This document shows, one piece after another, positions 25,138-34,548 of a stretch of 64,000 bases of DNA (position 1 is its first letter; each line of letters starts with the position of its first letter). Both the position numbers and the translations under genes were made by a program. Source of the DNA: Nesterenkonia salmonea (GTDB taxonomy: Bacteria; Actinomycetota; Actinomycetes; Actinomycetales; Micrococcaceae); contig NZ_VAVZ01000002.1 of the NCBI RefSeq assembly GCF_005771525.1, forward strand, positions 1 to 64,000, written 5' to 3'. The notes below the pieces were generated by a model, which worked only from the letters and a program-made list of their open reading frames with translations, searched no databases and had not been told where the DNA came from.

Positions 25138-26583
25138 CTAGTCCACCACACCGGTTCGCGCTATGTGCGCATACCAATGAGCGGAGGCTTTGGGTGTCCG
25201 CTCCAGGGTTTGGTAGTCCACCCGCACAATGCCGAACCGCTTCGCGTAACCGAAGGCCCACTCAAAGTTGTCTAAGAGGGACCACACAAAGTATCCGCGC
25301 ACATCGGCCCCGGAATCCATAGCCTCATGCACCGCGTGCAGGTGCTGGCGGATGTAGTCCTGGCGCTCGGTGTCCCGGATCGACCCGTCAGGTTCGACGA
25401 CGTCGTCATAGGCTGCGCCGTTTTCTGTCACGTAGAGCGCCACCTGAGCTTCAGAGGTGTAGTCGGTGTGCAGCCGGAGCAGGAGGTCGCGCAGCGCCTG
25501 CGGGTAGACCTCCCAGCCCATTGCCGTCTGCGGAAGGCCGCGGCGGACTGAGGAGACGTGTTCTGAGCCCACGTTCGGGTTCGGCTCTCCCTCGGCCCGG
25601 GCGGTGGCCGCGGCGTCAGAAGCCTCAGCTGGATCCGCCCCGGTGAGCAGCTCGCCGGTGTAGAAGTTCACCCCGAGGACATTAATGGGAGTGGAAATGG
25701 CCTCCAAGTCACCGTCACGCACCAGATCCTCAGGCCAGAGCCCGGCCTGATCCTCCAGCACATCCTGAGGGTAGGCCCCGCGGAAGATCGGGTCTGCGAA
25801 GAACCGGTTGAAGGACCCGTCCAGACGGCGTGCGGCGTCCACATCCCCGGGAGAGGACGGATCTGCTGGCCGGTAGTCGGTGAAGTTCAGGGTCAGGCCC
25901 AGCTCCAGCTCCGGGTCACGTTCGCGCAGACTACGCACCGCGAGCCCATGGCCCAGCAACAAGTGGTGAGCGGCGGCCAATGCGGCGGAGGGCTCGGTGC
26001 GTCCGGGGGCGTGGTGACCGTTGGCGTAGCCCAGAAACGCTGAGCACCACGGCTCGTTCAGCGTGGTCCACTGCCGAACCTTGCCACCGAGTGCCTCATG
26101 GAGCACCACCGCGTAGTTTTCAAACGCATAGGCCGTTTCCCGATTGGCCCAACCGCCGGCATCTTCCAGCACCTGGGGCAGGTCCCAGTGGTACTGCGTC
26201 AGCCAAGGGATGATCCCGGCGGCCAGGAGTTCATCCACCAGTTCGGTGTAGAACCGCAGTCCCTCAGGGTTCACATTGACGCCATCGGGCATGACCCGTG
26301 ACCAGCTCACCGAGAACCGGTAGACCTTCAGGTTGAGCCGTTTCATCAGCGCAACGTCTTCGCGGAAGCGGTGATAGTGATCGCAGGCCACATCCCCGGT
26401 GTCCCCGGCGTGGACCTTGCCGGGGGTCTTGGAAAAGGTGTCCCAGATGCTGGGAGTCCTTCCGGCGGAATCGAATCCGCCCTCCACCTGGTAGGCCGCA
26501 GTGGCGGAGCCCCAGAGGAAAGACGAGGGAAAAGTTACCGAAGTGCCGGTGGAGACAGCTTCGGACGGCGTCACGATGGTCAT
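25138..26583 (-). CDS. Family GH1 beta-glucosidase
   Basis: 481 residues, the standard GH1 length. It opens FPSSFLWGSATAAYQVEG, has the acid/base Glu in WTTLNEPWCSAFLGYA (about residue 175) and the nucleophile Glu in LYVTENGAAYDD (about 375), and ends with the FVWSLLDNFEWAFGY signature. No signal peptide: the enzyme should be cytoplasmic and hydrolyse imported cellobiose or aryl/alkyl beta-glucosides. Its start overlaps the upstream permease stop by four bases, so it belongs to the transporter operon (bglC-like position in ceb operons). Confidence 0.95.
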   Translation of the reverse strand: MTIVTPSEAVSTGTSVTFPSSFLWGSATAAYQVEGGFDSAGRTPSIWDTFSKTPGKVHAGDTGDVACDHYHRFREDVALMKRLNLKVYRFSVSWSRVMPDGVNVNPEGLRFYTELVDELLAAGIIPWLTQYHWDLPQVLEDAGGWANRETAYAFENYAVVLHEALGGKVRQWTTLNEPWCSAFLGYANGHHAPGRTEPSAALAAAHHLLLGHGLAVRSLRERDPELELGLTLNFTDYRPADPSSPGDVDAARRLDGSFNRFFADPIFRGAYPQDVLEDQAGLWPEDLVRDGDLEAISTPINVLGVNFYTGELLTGADPAEASDAAATARAEGEPNPNVGSEHVSSVRRGLPQTAMGWEVYPQALRDLLLRLHTDYTSEAQVALYVTENGAAYDDVVEPDGSIRDTERQDYIRQHLHAVHEAMDSGADVRGYFVWSLLDNFEWAFGYAKRFGIVRVDYQTLERTPKASAHWYAHIARTGVVD

Positions 26584-27488
26584 GCTTTAACAGCTCCTTG
26601 CATAATTCCGGACACCAGTTGGCGTCCGGCGAAGACGAAGAGGATCAACAGCGGCACAGTGGCCAGGGTGGCCCCGGTGAGCACCAGCGAGTAGTCCACG
26701 AAGTGGGCAGCTTGGAGCTGCTGCAGAGCCACTGGAAGTGTGGGGTTCTGCGGACCGAGCACAATGAACGGCCAGAAGAAGTTCGTCCAATTCAGAACGA
26801 ACGTGAACAGGAACAGCATGGCCGCCGCGGGGCGCGCCGCTGGCAGGCACACGTGATAGAAGGTGCGGATCATGGAGCATCCGTCCATGGTGGCCGCCTC
26901 GATCAGCTCATCCGGAATGGCCTGGCGCAGGTATTGGGTCATCCAGAACACGCCGAAGGCCGTCACCAGGGCAGGGACGATGACCGCAGTCAGCTCACCG
27001 GTCCAGCCCAGGGCAGCCATGACTTGGTAGAGCGGCACGACGCCGAGCTGAGTGGGCACTGCCATGGTGGCAATGACGAACACCAGCAGTGGACCTGAGC
27101 CCTTAAACCGCAGCTTGGCGAAGGCATAGCCGGCCAACGTGGAGAAGAAGACCACAGAGACCGCCGTGGTGGTGGAGACGATGATGGAGTTCATCGTCGC
27201 CCGCCAGAACGGCACCGTATCCATGACTGTGGCGGCATTGGCGAGGAAGTTCCCACCTGGCCACCACGGGAAACTGGTCCGGGAAAGAATCGTCGAGTCG
27301 TGGGATCCGATCAGGAAGCTCCACCACAGGGGGAACATCCCGCCCACCACGACCGCAACCAGGCAGCCGTACACAATGAACCCCGGTCTGCGGTTCTGGC
27401 CTCCCGGTGCGGAACGACGACGCCGGCCCAGAGTCCGGCCCGATTTGGCTTCCGGATCAACAGGTGCCAATGGTGCGCTGGTTGTCAT
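26580..27488 (-). CDS. Sugar ABC transporter permease (CebG/MalG type)
   Basis: 302 residues with a basic cytoplasmic N-terminus of about 30 residues and six TM helices. The EAA loop reads EAATMDGCSMIRTFYHVCLP at about residue 200, the contact site for the ATPase. It overlaps both neighbours by four bases. No ATPase gene is in the operon; in Streptomyces-type sugar importers the shared MsiK ATPase, encoded elsewhere, energises several transporters, and that probably applies here. Confidence 0.93.
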   Translation of the reverse strand: MTTSAPLAPVDPEAKSGRTLGRRRRSAPGGQNRRPGFIVYGCLVAVVVGGMFPLWWSFLIGSHDSTILSRTSFPWWPGGNFLANAATVMDTVPFWRATMNSIIVSTTTAVSVVFFSTLAGYAFAKLRFKGSGPLLVFVIATMAVPTQLGVVPLYQVMAALGWTGELTAVIVPALVTAFGVFWMTQYLRQAIPDELIEAATMDGCSMIRTFYHVCLPAARPAAAMLFLFTFVLNWTNFFWPFIVLGPQNPTLPVALQQLQAAHFVDYSLVLTGATLATVPLLILFVFAGRQLVSGIMQGAVKA

Positions 27489-28450
27489 GACCTGGCTCCC
27501 TTCTTAAGGCGACGCTGCTGTGTGGTGCTCTTGCGCCCCTCACCGTTGGCTATGCGCCGAGTGATGGTGAAGTTGATGATGCCGATCGCCACGATCAGCA
27601 GGAACAGCAGCACTGCCACTGCTGAGGCCAAACCGAAGTCCGAGCGTGTCCAGCCGAGTTCGTAGAGGTAGATGGTCATGGTCTGCCACTGACCATCTGT
27701 GCCGCCGCGGCCGTACTGGTCGTAGAGCCGGGGCTCATCGAAAATCTGCAGGCCACCGATAGTGGAGGTGATGACCACGAAGATGATGGTGGGCCGCAGC
27801 ATGGGCACGGTGACTGAGATGAATTGGCGGACTTTGCCAGCGCCGTCGATCTCAGCCTGTTCATAGAGGTCCCGCGGCACCGCTTGCATGGCTGCCAGGA
27901 AGATCAGGGCGTTGTAGCCGGTCCAGCGGAAGTTGACCATGGAGGCGATAGCCAGGTGGCTGGGTAGGACGTCAGACTGCCAGCCGATGGCGTCGATACC
28001 GATGGTGTCCAGCACCGAGTTCACCAGGCCGAAGCGCTGGGAGAAGAAGTTGGAGAAGATCAGCGCCACGGCCACTGGGGTGACCACATAGGGCAGCAGC
28101 ACACCCATTCGCCAGAAGGTTCTGGCGCGCAGGTGGCTGTCGAGCATGTAGGCGATGATGATCGCGGCGACCACCTGAGGTCCTGTGGAGAGGATGAAAA
28201 TGCTCAGCGTGTTCCGCAGAGCGATCCAGAAGGCCCTCTGGCCCACCACATGAGCGAAGTTGTCGAGTCCAACGAACTCTCCCTGCCCCATGATGAGGTC
28301 CCAGTCGTGGGCGGCCACCCAGATGGTGTAGACCAGCGGGAAGAGCCCCACGATGGCGAAGAGAATGAAGAACGGGCTGATGTAAAGGTAGGGCGAATAC
28401 TTCCGGTCCCAGGCCGAAGCCCGGGACCGGAGGTGTTTGCGTGGAGCCAT
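27485..28450 (-). CDS. Sugar ABC transporter permease (CebF/MalF type)
   Basis: 321 residues with about six TM helices. The N-terminus is YSPYLYISPFFILFAIVGLFP, and the EAA-like loop is EQAEIDGAGKVRQFISVTVP at about residue 200. It pairs with the next permease to form the membrane channel for an imported beta-glucoside. It begins three bases after the binding-protein stop and overlaps the next start. Confidence 0.93.
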   Translation of the reverse strand: MAPRKHLRSRASAWDRKYSPYLYISPFFILFAIVGLFPLVYTIWVAAHDWDLIMGQGEFVGLDNFAHVVGQRAFWIALRNTLSIFILSTGPQVVAAIIIAYMLDSHLRARTFWRMGVLLPYVVTPVAVALIFSNFFSQRFGLVNSVLDTIGIDAIGWQSDVLPSHLAIASMVNFRWTGYNALIFLAAMQAVPRDLYEQAEIDGAGKVRQFISVTVPMLRPTIIFVVITSTIGGLQIFDEPRLYDQYGRGGTDGQWQTMTIYLYELGWTRSDFGLASAVAVLLFLLIVAIGIINFTITRRIANGEGRKSTTQQRRLKKGARS

Positions 28451-28453
28451 GGG

Positions 28454-29764
28454 TTACTTCATAGCCTCTACGTCATTGACGAACTTGTCCCAGGACTCAT
28501 CGGCGTCGTCGATACCGTCGACATCAACACGGTTGAGTGCGTCTTGGATGGCGACGTTGATCAGCAGGTAGTTCGGGCCCTTGAAGGGCTGAACCTCGAT
28601 AGCTTCGGCGCGGTTGGCGAGGATTTCACCGACTGGAGCGTCGTTGAAGAACTCGTCGGTGGCCGACTGGATCTCCTCTGACTCCAGAGCCTCCACAGTG
28701 GAGGGGAAAGCACCGATGGCCTCGAACGCCTTGATCTGCTGTTCGGGAGCGGTCAGCCAGGCTGCCAAATCCTTGGCAGCTTCGACGTTCTCACCCTGGG
28801 TGGGAACCGTCAGGTAGGAACCGCCCCAGTTGCCGCCGCCCCCTGGGAAGACGTCAGCGACGTCCCAGCCGTCCACGCCGTCAGCGTTGCCTTCAACGAC
28901 TCCCAGCATCCACCCTGGGCAGAGCATGGTGGCGAAGCCATCCCGCTGGAAGGCGTCGGACCAGTCACCGGACCACTGGGAGAGGCCTGCGGAGAGTTCA
29001 TCCTCCACGCTGGCCTCGAGCAGCTCATCGTAGAGATCCTTCACATCGGGGTTGGTGTCGGCAATGATCTCGCCGTCTTCGGATTCGAAGGGCACCTCAA
29101 CCTGGTTGATCATTCCCTGCCAGACGTTGTCTGAACCTGAGTACCAGGCGGACTCCGACTCGGCCACGAACTCGCGTCCGGTGTCGAAGTAGTTGCCCCA
29201 GTCGCCGTCCAGGAGTTCAGCGACCTCCTCGCGGTCAGTAGGCAGACCGGCTTCTTCGAACAGATCAGCCCGGTAGCACAAGGCTTGAGGGCCGATGTCG
29301 GTTCCGTAGCCGATCTGGCGTCCTTCTTCGTCGACGGCGTCCTCATACTTCCAGTCGAGCCAGCGGCCTTCGACCTCCGGGTCCGCGAGGTCCTCAAAAC
29401 GGTCGGAGTACTGCATGAACTCCACAAGCCAGTCCAGCTCCACGGCTTCAATGTCTGAAGCACCGGAGCCGGCTCCGAGGCTGTTGCGCAGCGAGTCGCG
29501 AGCGTTTTCTGCGGTGTCGACCTTGTTGTGCTCGATGCTGATGCCGGTCTGCTCTTCATATTCTTCGAAGAGCTCCTCGTAACCGAACTCGTTGAAGGTG
29601 GTCACGCTGAGGCTATCGGGTGCTTCGGCTTCGCTGTCGCCATTTTCGGAGTCAGCGCCAGCGTCTCCTCCACAGGCGGAGAGAGCCAGGGTCGCTGCAG
29701 CGCCCAGGGCTACGGCCTGGGACAGTCGGCGACGCCGGGGGTGTGTGAAATCTGTAGTGCTCAC
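28454..29764 (-). CDS. Sugar-binding lipoprotein of ABC transporter (CebE-like)
   Basis: 436 residues. A signal with two Arg-rich turns ends in lipobox LALSACGG (about residue 30), giving a lipoprotein outside the membrane. The mature domain fits carbohydrate family-1 solute-binding proteins (DSLSVTTFNEFGYEELFEEY, later TQGENVEAAKDLAAWLTAPE and GAFPS). Asp/Glu content is high, as in halotolerant actinobacteria. It is the first gene of the operon and is followed by two permeases, a GH1 glucosidase and the regulator, so cellobiose or another beta-glucoside is the expected ligand. Confidence 0.92.
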   Translation of the reverse strand: MSTTDFTHPRRRRLSQAVALGAAATLALSACGGDAGADSENGDSEAEAPDSLSVTTFNEFGYEELFEEYEEQTGISIEHNKVDTAENARDSLRNSLGAGSGASDIEAVELDWLVEFMQYSDRFEDLADPEVEGRWLDWKYEDAVDEEGRQIGYGTDIGPQALCYRADLFEEAGLPTDREEVAELLDGDWGNYFDTGREFVAESESAWYSGSDNVWQGMINQVEVPFESEDGEIIADTNPDVKDLYDELLEASVEDELSAGLSQWSGDWSDAFQRDGFATMLCPGWMLGVVEGNADGVDGWDVADVFPGGGGNWGGSYLTVPTQGENVEAAKDLAAWLTAPEQQIKAFEAIGAFPSTVEALESEEIQSATDEFFNDAPVGEILANRAEAIEVQPFKGPNYLLINVAIQDALNRVDVDGIDDADESWDKFVNDVEAMK

Positions 29765-29838
29765 AATTCCTCCTCAAGGTGTCTGATGCGAGCAGTGGAG
29801 TTGTGGTTCCACTACATGTCGCAGATGCTCTCTCGTCT

Positions 29839-29854
29839 GTGAGAGCGCTCTCAC
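29839..29854. promoter_or_regulatory. LacI/CebR-type operator
   Basis: GTGAGAGCGCTCTCAC is a perfect 16-bp palindrome, 75 bases before the binding-protein start. It keeps the GAGCGCTC core of the CebR site known from Streptomyces (TGGGAGCGCTCCCA). The LacI-type protein ending this cluster is the likely binder. Confidence 0.8.
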
Positions 29855-30216
29855 GATGTGATGACAGTAACACCATGCCGCCCAATGTGACAAGACTCAC
29901 GGTCCAATTGCTTTCGCGGATACCCCTGTCAGCCCCATCTGGTCTTGACAACAGGCCCTTGCGAGCGCTGACCACTCGATAACGTCCACAGAAACTGGAC
30001 ATCATGCGGAACGCATCACAGCGCGGAATTCACCGCGTTGAAGCTGAACAGTACAGCAGCAAATATGACAAGGATCACCCACTTTCTCTATGGGCTTGAG
30101 GGTTTGGGTGCGATTCCTCAAGGGTGAGACAGTAGACTCTGCGCCAGACTGCCCACCGTGTGTCCGCCTGCCAAACAGAGGACACACCCAAGACCAAAAC
30201 CCTGTAGGAGGTGCCC
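29855..30216. other. Divergent intergenic region before fhaA
   Basis: No gene is recognised. It should hold the fhaA promoter. CTTGAGG (30095-30101) and CCTCAAG (30116-30122) form a perfect 7-bp inverted repeat, followed by a possible -10 TAGACT at 30133-30138. AGGAGG at 30206-30211 is the fhaA ribosome-binding site. Confidence 0.4.
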
Positions 30217-30996
30217 ATGGGACTGCTCGACACCTTAGAACGCAGTATCGAGAAAGTCGTCCGTGGCGCCTTCTCCGGACGCGGAGGGAGCGTCGGCCCC
30301 GTGGAGATTGCTACAGCAGTACGCCGCCACATGGATCGCGAGACGTCCACGCCCCAACGTGGGGTCGCGCTGGTACCCAACCTCTACAAGATCCGGCTCT
30401 CAGAGCACGACTTCACTGAGGCCAAGAAATACGGCACCGCCCTGGCTGAGGAACTGTGCGAGGAGATCATCCGGCACGCAGACTCCCAGGGCTACACGCT
30501 TCAGGGCCCGGTGAAGGCCACCTTCGTGAAGAACACAGAACTCCGGCGCGGACAGATGAGCATTGAGACTCAGACTGACCCGACTGTGAGCTCATCCCCG
30601 GCGGCCGCTCAGTCAGGAGTCCCGCGCCCACCACATGCTCCAGCCGCCGGGCCAGCAGCCACCGCCGCGCTTCCAGCACGAATGCACCGCAACACCGCCG
30701 CACCGGCTCGCAAAACTGTGGGAACGCTGGAGCACGACGGCCGGTCCTACCAGCTGGAAGACCGTTCCACCGTGATCGGGCGGTCCTCCTCAGCGGATAT
30801 CACCATCTCCGACACCGGAGTCTCCCGCAAGCACTTAGAAGTGGCGCAGTCAGGTTCCCGCTGGATCGCTCGCGATCTGGGATCCACCAACGGTGCTTAT
30901 GTGGACGGTCAGGAGCTGCGCAGCACCGAGGCCGAACTCTATGACGGCGCCGTCATCACCCTGGGCAATGCGCGAATGCGCTTCCGGCTCGGCTAA
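30217..30996 (+). CDS. fhaA: FHA-domain protein FhaA (DUF3662 + FHA)
   Basis: 259 residues from ATG 30217, 5 bases after AGGAGG. The N-terminal MGLLDTLERSIEKVVRGAFS and following 115 residues are the DUF3662 domain. A Pro/Ala-rich linker (about 120-170) leads to a C-terminal FHA domain with VIGRSSSADITI, GVSRKHLEV and LGSTNGAYVDG. FhaA binds phosphothreonine on kinase substrates; in mycobacteria it links PknA/PknB signalling to the peptidoglycan machinery, including MviN. First gene of a seven-gene co-directional cluster. Confidence 0.95.
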   Translation: MGLLDTLERSIEKVVRGAFSGRGGSVGPVEIATAVRRHMDRETSTPQRGVALVPNLYKIRLSEHDFTEAKKYGTALAEELCEEIIRHADSQGYTLQGPVKATFVKNTELRRGQMSIETQTDPTVSSSPAAAQSGVPRPPHAPAAGPAATAALPARMHRNTAAPARKTVGTLEHDGRSYQLEDRSTVIGRSSSADITISDTGVSRKHLEVAQSGSRWIARDLGSTNGAYVDGQELRSTEAELYDGAVITLGNARMRFRLG

Positions 30997-31011
30997 AGGC
31001 GGCTCCTACAT

Positions 31012-31512
31012 ATGAGCGAACTCGCGATCACAGTCCTCCAATTCGGCCTGCTGCTGCTGCTGTGGATCCTGATTCTCTCCATCATTGCCGCCCAGGGGCG
31101 CGACATGATGGTCTCCAAGCGGGCCCGCACCCGCGCCCCCCGGAATGATGCCCCCGCTTCCGCCCCCGAGGCTGAGAGCACACCGGCTACGGTTCACCAT
31201 TCCGGTAAGACCCCCCGCCCCCGCCCCAGGCGTCTGGTGATCTCGGAAGGCCCCCTGGTGGGCACTGAGATCGAACTGGGGTCCATCCCGATCATGCTGG
31301 GCCGGGCCCAGGAGTGCACTGTGGTGCTCGATGACGACTACTCCTCCGGAAAGCACGCCCGGCTCTTCCCCCAGGGGTCGCGCTGGTTCCTGGAGGATCT
31401 CGGGTCCACCAACGGAACGTGGTTGGGCGATGAACAGCTCACCCGCGCCTCCACCGTGGAGCCCGGAGACCGTATCCGCATCGGCAAGACCGTCCTGGAA
31501 CTGAGGACCTGA
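31012..31512 (+). CDS. fhaB: FHA-domain membrane protein FhaB/FipA
   Basis: 166 residues with one TM helix at about 8-27 and a cytoplasmic FHA domain at about 75-163 (IMLGRAQECTVVLDDDY, SSGKHARLF, LGSTNGTWLGD). The Gly-Arg, Ser-x-x-His and Thr-Asn phosphothreonine-contact residues are present. FhaB orthologues take part in septal complex formation together with FtsZ and FtsQ. It starts 15 bases after fhaA and is followed by the phosphatase gene after 7 bases. Confidence 0.95.
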   Translation: MSELAITVLQFGLLLLLWILILSIIAAQGRDMMVSKRARTRAPRNDAPASAPEAESTPATVHHSGKTPRPRPRRLVISEGPLVGTEIELGSIPIMLGRAQECTVVLDDDYSSGKHARLFPQGSRWFLEDLGSTNGTWLGDEQLTRASTVEPGDRIRIGKTVLELRT

Positions 31513-31519
31513 GACTGCG

Positions 31520-33082
31520 ATGAGCCTGGTCTTCCGCTTCGCAGCCCGCTCCGACGCCGGCACCGTTCGCAGTAAGAACGATGACTCCGGTTACGCCGGG
31601 CGGTACTTTGCCGTGGTCGCTGACGGTATGGGCGGTCACGCCGGCGGCGATGTGGCCTCGGCCTCCACTGTTCTGGACCTGGCACACCTGGACACCCGGG
31701 GCTTCGCCGAGCCGGACACTGTGCTGCCTGATGAGATTCAGACGGCGAATGCCTTCCTCAACAAGCTGGTGAAGACCAATCCCAAGCTTGCGGGAATGGG
31801 CACCACGATCACCGCCTGCCTGGTCACCGAGGACAAGCTGCAGTTCGCCCATATTGGCGACTCCCGCGCATACCGGTTGAAGAAGCGCCGATTCCGTCAG
31901 GTCAGCCACGATCACACCTTCGTTCAACGTCTGGTCGATGAGGGCCGGTTGGACCCCGCGGCCGCCGAGTACCACCCCCACAAGAACGTCCTGATGCGCG
32001 TGCTCGGTGATGTGGACGCCTCCCCAGAGCTCGACATCACAAGCTTCCCCCTGGAGGCCGGCGAGCGCTGGCTCCTCTGCTCCGACGGACTCAACGCCGT
32101 GGTCTCGGACCGCCTCATCGAACAGAAGATGCGCAGCTCTGACTCTTTGGAGAAGATCGTTGACGATCTCGTCAACCTCACCCTGGAGGGTGGGGCCCCG
32201 GATAATGTCACCGTCATCGCCCTCGATGTGGTCAAGGCCGAGGAAGAGCACCTGGCCAGTTCCGACTCCGTTCCCCTGAGCGCGCAGGCGGTGGCCTCCG
32301 CCGGGCAGTTCGGCGACGACGGCCACCACACTATGGAGCTCGACGTCATCCCCGTGGTCAACCGTGACGCCCTGGAGGGTCTCTCCCCCAAGGAGGGCGA
32401 ACTCTCACCACTCTCTGCGGCCATGGTGGAACGCACCCTGGGGGTCCGACCGCACACGCTGGTCGGGGCTGCAGTTGCGGCTGCTGAGACCGGCACGATC
32501 CCTGTGGTGCCGCGCAATGTCGATGAACACCCCATGGCCGCACTCCTGACGGGTCAGCCGCTGAAGCCAGTGCGCCACACGTATTCGGAGATGCTGGGCG
32601 AAGCCCCCGCAGAGCAGCCGCCTGAGAACGACGCCGCCGCGGCAGAGATCACCGAACCAGCCACTGAGCCATCCACCGATCACAGCCCAGAGATCGACGA
32701 GGAGGATGAGGACGAATACGTCCTCGACGACGAGGAGATTGCCGCCGTCCAGGCGACCCGACGGCGTCGTCGTTGGTTCCTGCCCACCTTTGTGGCGCTT
32801 CTGGTGGTGCTTATCGGAATTGTCACGTTCCTCGGATACGTCTGGACTCAGACCCAGTACTTTGTGGGTGAGGATGATGGTGAGGTGGCCATCTTCACGG
32901 GAGTCTCACAGTCCCTGGGGCCGATCACGCTCGCCGAAGTGGATGAGCACATGGGGATCAGCGTGGAGAATCTGCCGCGTTATGACCGCAACCGGGTGGA
33001 ATCGGGAATCTTCGCCGAAAACCGCACCCATGCCGAACAGATTGTGGAGAACCTGGAGCAGAGCACCGGGGGTGAGCAGTGA
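31520..33082 (+). CDS. pstP: PP2C-family Ser/Thr phosphatase PstP
   Basis: 520 residues. The PP2C domain (about 1-240) shows VRSKNDDSG, VVADGMGGHAGGDVAS, ITACLV, HIGDSRAYRL and GAPDNVTVI, the metal-binding Asp set. A long linker of about 175 residues, rich in Glu and Pro, leads to a TM helix at about 420-443 and a short external tail. It reverses PknA/PknB phosphorylation. The final four bases overlap rodA. The extended juxtamembrane linker is longer than in mycobacterial PstP. Confidence 0.95.
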   Translation: MSLVFRFAARSDAGTVRSKNDDSGYAGRYFAVVADGMGGHAGGDVASASTVLDLAHLDTRGFAEPDTVLPDEIQTANAFLNKLVKTNPKLAGMGTTITACLVTEDKLQFAHIGDSRAYRLKKRRFRQVSHDHTFVQRLVDEGRLDPAAAEYHPHKNVLMRVLGDVDASPELDITSFPLEAGERWLLCSDGLNAVVSDRLIEQKMRSSDSLEKIVDDLVNLTLEGGAPDNVTVIALDVVKAEEEHLASSDSVPLSAQAVASAGQFGDDGHHTMELDVIPVVNRDALEGLSPKEGELSPLSAAMVERTLGVRPHTLVGAAVAAAETGTIPVVPRNVDEHPMAALLTGQPLKPVRHTYSEMLGEAPAEQPPENDAAAAEITEPATEPSTDHSPEIDEEDEDEYVLDDEEIAAVQATRRRRRWFLPTFVALLVVLIGIVTFLGYVWTQTQYFVGEDDGEVAIFTGVSQSLGPITLAEVDEHMGISVENLPRYDRNRVESGIFAENRTHAEQIVENLEQSTGGEQ

Positions 33083-34548
33083 AGTCGCAAGATCACGAGG
33101 CGCATCCTAAGCCGCGGCGCAATGTTGAGCTGCTGCTGCTGCTGATCGCGCTCACCATAGGGATCGGTGCTCAGGTCCTGGTGGGCCTGAACCTCGAGGA
33201 CACGATCGACCAGCGCTACTGGACAGAGGGCGGCGTGCAGGTTGGATTGGCGCTGGCGTTCCACATTGCGCTGCGCCTCAGAGCAAAATACGCCGACCCC
33301 TTCATCCTTCCGATTGTGGTGACCCTCAACGGGCTGGGCATCGCCATGATCCACCGCCTTGACTTCACGAACCAGTACGACGGCGTCGCCGACCGTCAGC
33401 TGATGTGGACCGCTGTGTCTATGGTGGCGGCAATCGCTCTGCTGGTCCTGCTGCGGGACCACCGCCGCCTGCGCCAGTTCTCATACATCTCACTGGCGGT
33501 CAGCGTTCTGTTGCTATTCCTGCCGATCGTTCCGGGGCTGGGGCAGGACATCCAAGGTGCCCAGGTATGGGTCAGCATCGGCGGCATGAGCTTCCAGCCG
33601 GGCGAACTGGCCAAGATCACCCTGGCCATATTCTTCGCAGGTTTCCTGGCCAACAACCGTGACCTCATCCTTCTTGCCGGCAGGAAAGTGGGGCCCCTGA
33701 CTTTCCCCCGACTTCAGGATCTGGGGCCGCTCTTCTTGGCCTGGCTGATAGCTCTGGGTGTGCTCATCGTCCAGAACGACCTCGGCAACGCGCTGATGTT
33801 CTTCGGTCTGTTCGTCGCCGTGATCTACGTGGCGACCTCCCGCATCTCCTGGGTCGCCATCGGTGTCGCGTTCGTCGCCGTCGGCGCTGTCCTGGCGTAC
33901 CAGTTCGTCTGGCACGCCAGAAACCGCTTTGATATCTGGCTCAACCCTTTCGACCCCGAAATCTATGACCAGGCCTTCGGCTCCCACCAGTTGGTTCAAG
34001 GGCTCTTCGGCCTCGCCCACGGCGGACTCACCGGAACAGGACTCGGCTCGGGCTCACCCCAGGTCGTGGCACTGGCCAATTCGGACATGATCATTGTGGC
34101 CTTCGGTGAGGAACTCGGATTCCTGGGTCTCTCAGCCATGCTTGTGCTATACCTGATCCTTTTCTCACGCTATATGCGTGCCGGCCTCGGCACACGGGAC
34201 CACTTCGGCAAGCTGCTGGCAGTAGGCCTGGCCATGGTGCTTGTCCTGCAGGTGTTCGTAGTCGTCGGCGGCATCACCCGAGTGATCCCCATGTCCGGCC
34301 TGGTCAGCCCGTTCCTGGCTGCTGGAGGCTCCGCACTGCTGGCCAATTGGCTGATCGTCGCCATTGTGCTGCTGATCAGTCACGCCGCTCGCCGGCCCAT
34401 CGTGGTCGGTCCCATGCTCAACACCACTGGCAAAGGGGCCTCCGGCACCGAGGACCCGCTGCGTGGTCGCAACACCGGCGAGCAGCAGCCCGTGAGCGAG
34501 TCCCAGGGCTCGGCGACGGCACCGGCGCTGAAGGAAGGAGACTCCTAG
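33079..34548 (+). CDS. rodA: SEDS-family glycosyltransferase RodA/FtsW
   Basis: 489 residues, multi-pass, with the SEDS signatures VWVSIGGMSFQPGELAKI (catalytic Asp-region neighbourhood), GLFGLAHGGLTGTGLGSG and IVAFGEELGFLG, and the end PMSGLVSPFLAAGGSALLANW. SEDS proteins polymerise lipid II and work with a class B penicillin-binding protein. Here the partner gene pbpA follows directly, so this pair should serve lateral or septal wall synthesis under kinase control. It starts by overlapping pstP. Confidence 0.95.
   Translation: MKSQDHEAHPKPRRNVELLLLLIALTIGIGAQVLVGLNLEDTIDQRYWTEGGVQVGLALAFHIALRLRAKYADPFILPIVVTLNGLGIAMIHRLDFTNQYDGVADRQLMWTAVSMVAAIALLVLLRDHRRLRQFSYISLAVSVLLLFLPIVPGLGQDIQGAQVWVSIGGMSFQPGELAKITLAIFFAGFLANNRDLILLAGRKVGPLTFPRLQDLGPLFLAWLIALGVLIVQNDLGNALMFFGLFVAVIYVATSRISWVAIGVAFVAVGAVLAYQFVWHARNRFDIWLNPFDPEIYDQAFGSHQLVQGLFGLAHGGLTGTGLGSGSPQVVALANSDMIIVAFGEELGFLGLSAMLVLYLILFSRYMRAGLGTRDHFGKLLAVGLAMVLVLQVFVVVGGITRVIPMSGLVSPFLAAGGSALLANWLIVAIVLLISHAARRPIVVGPMLNTTGKGASGTEDPLRGRNTGEQQPVSESQGSATAPALKEGDS

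Noticed and set aside
31439-32329. 296-residue minus-strand ORF inside pstP
   Set aside because: Antisense shadow of a strongly conserved PP2C gene; composition is what GC-rich third positions give on the other strand.
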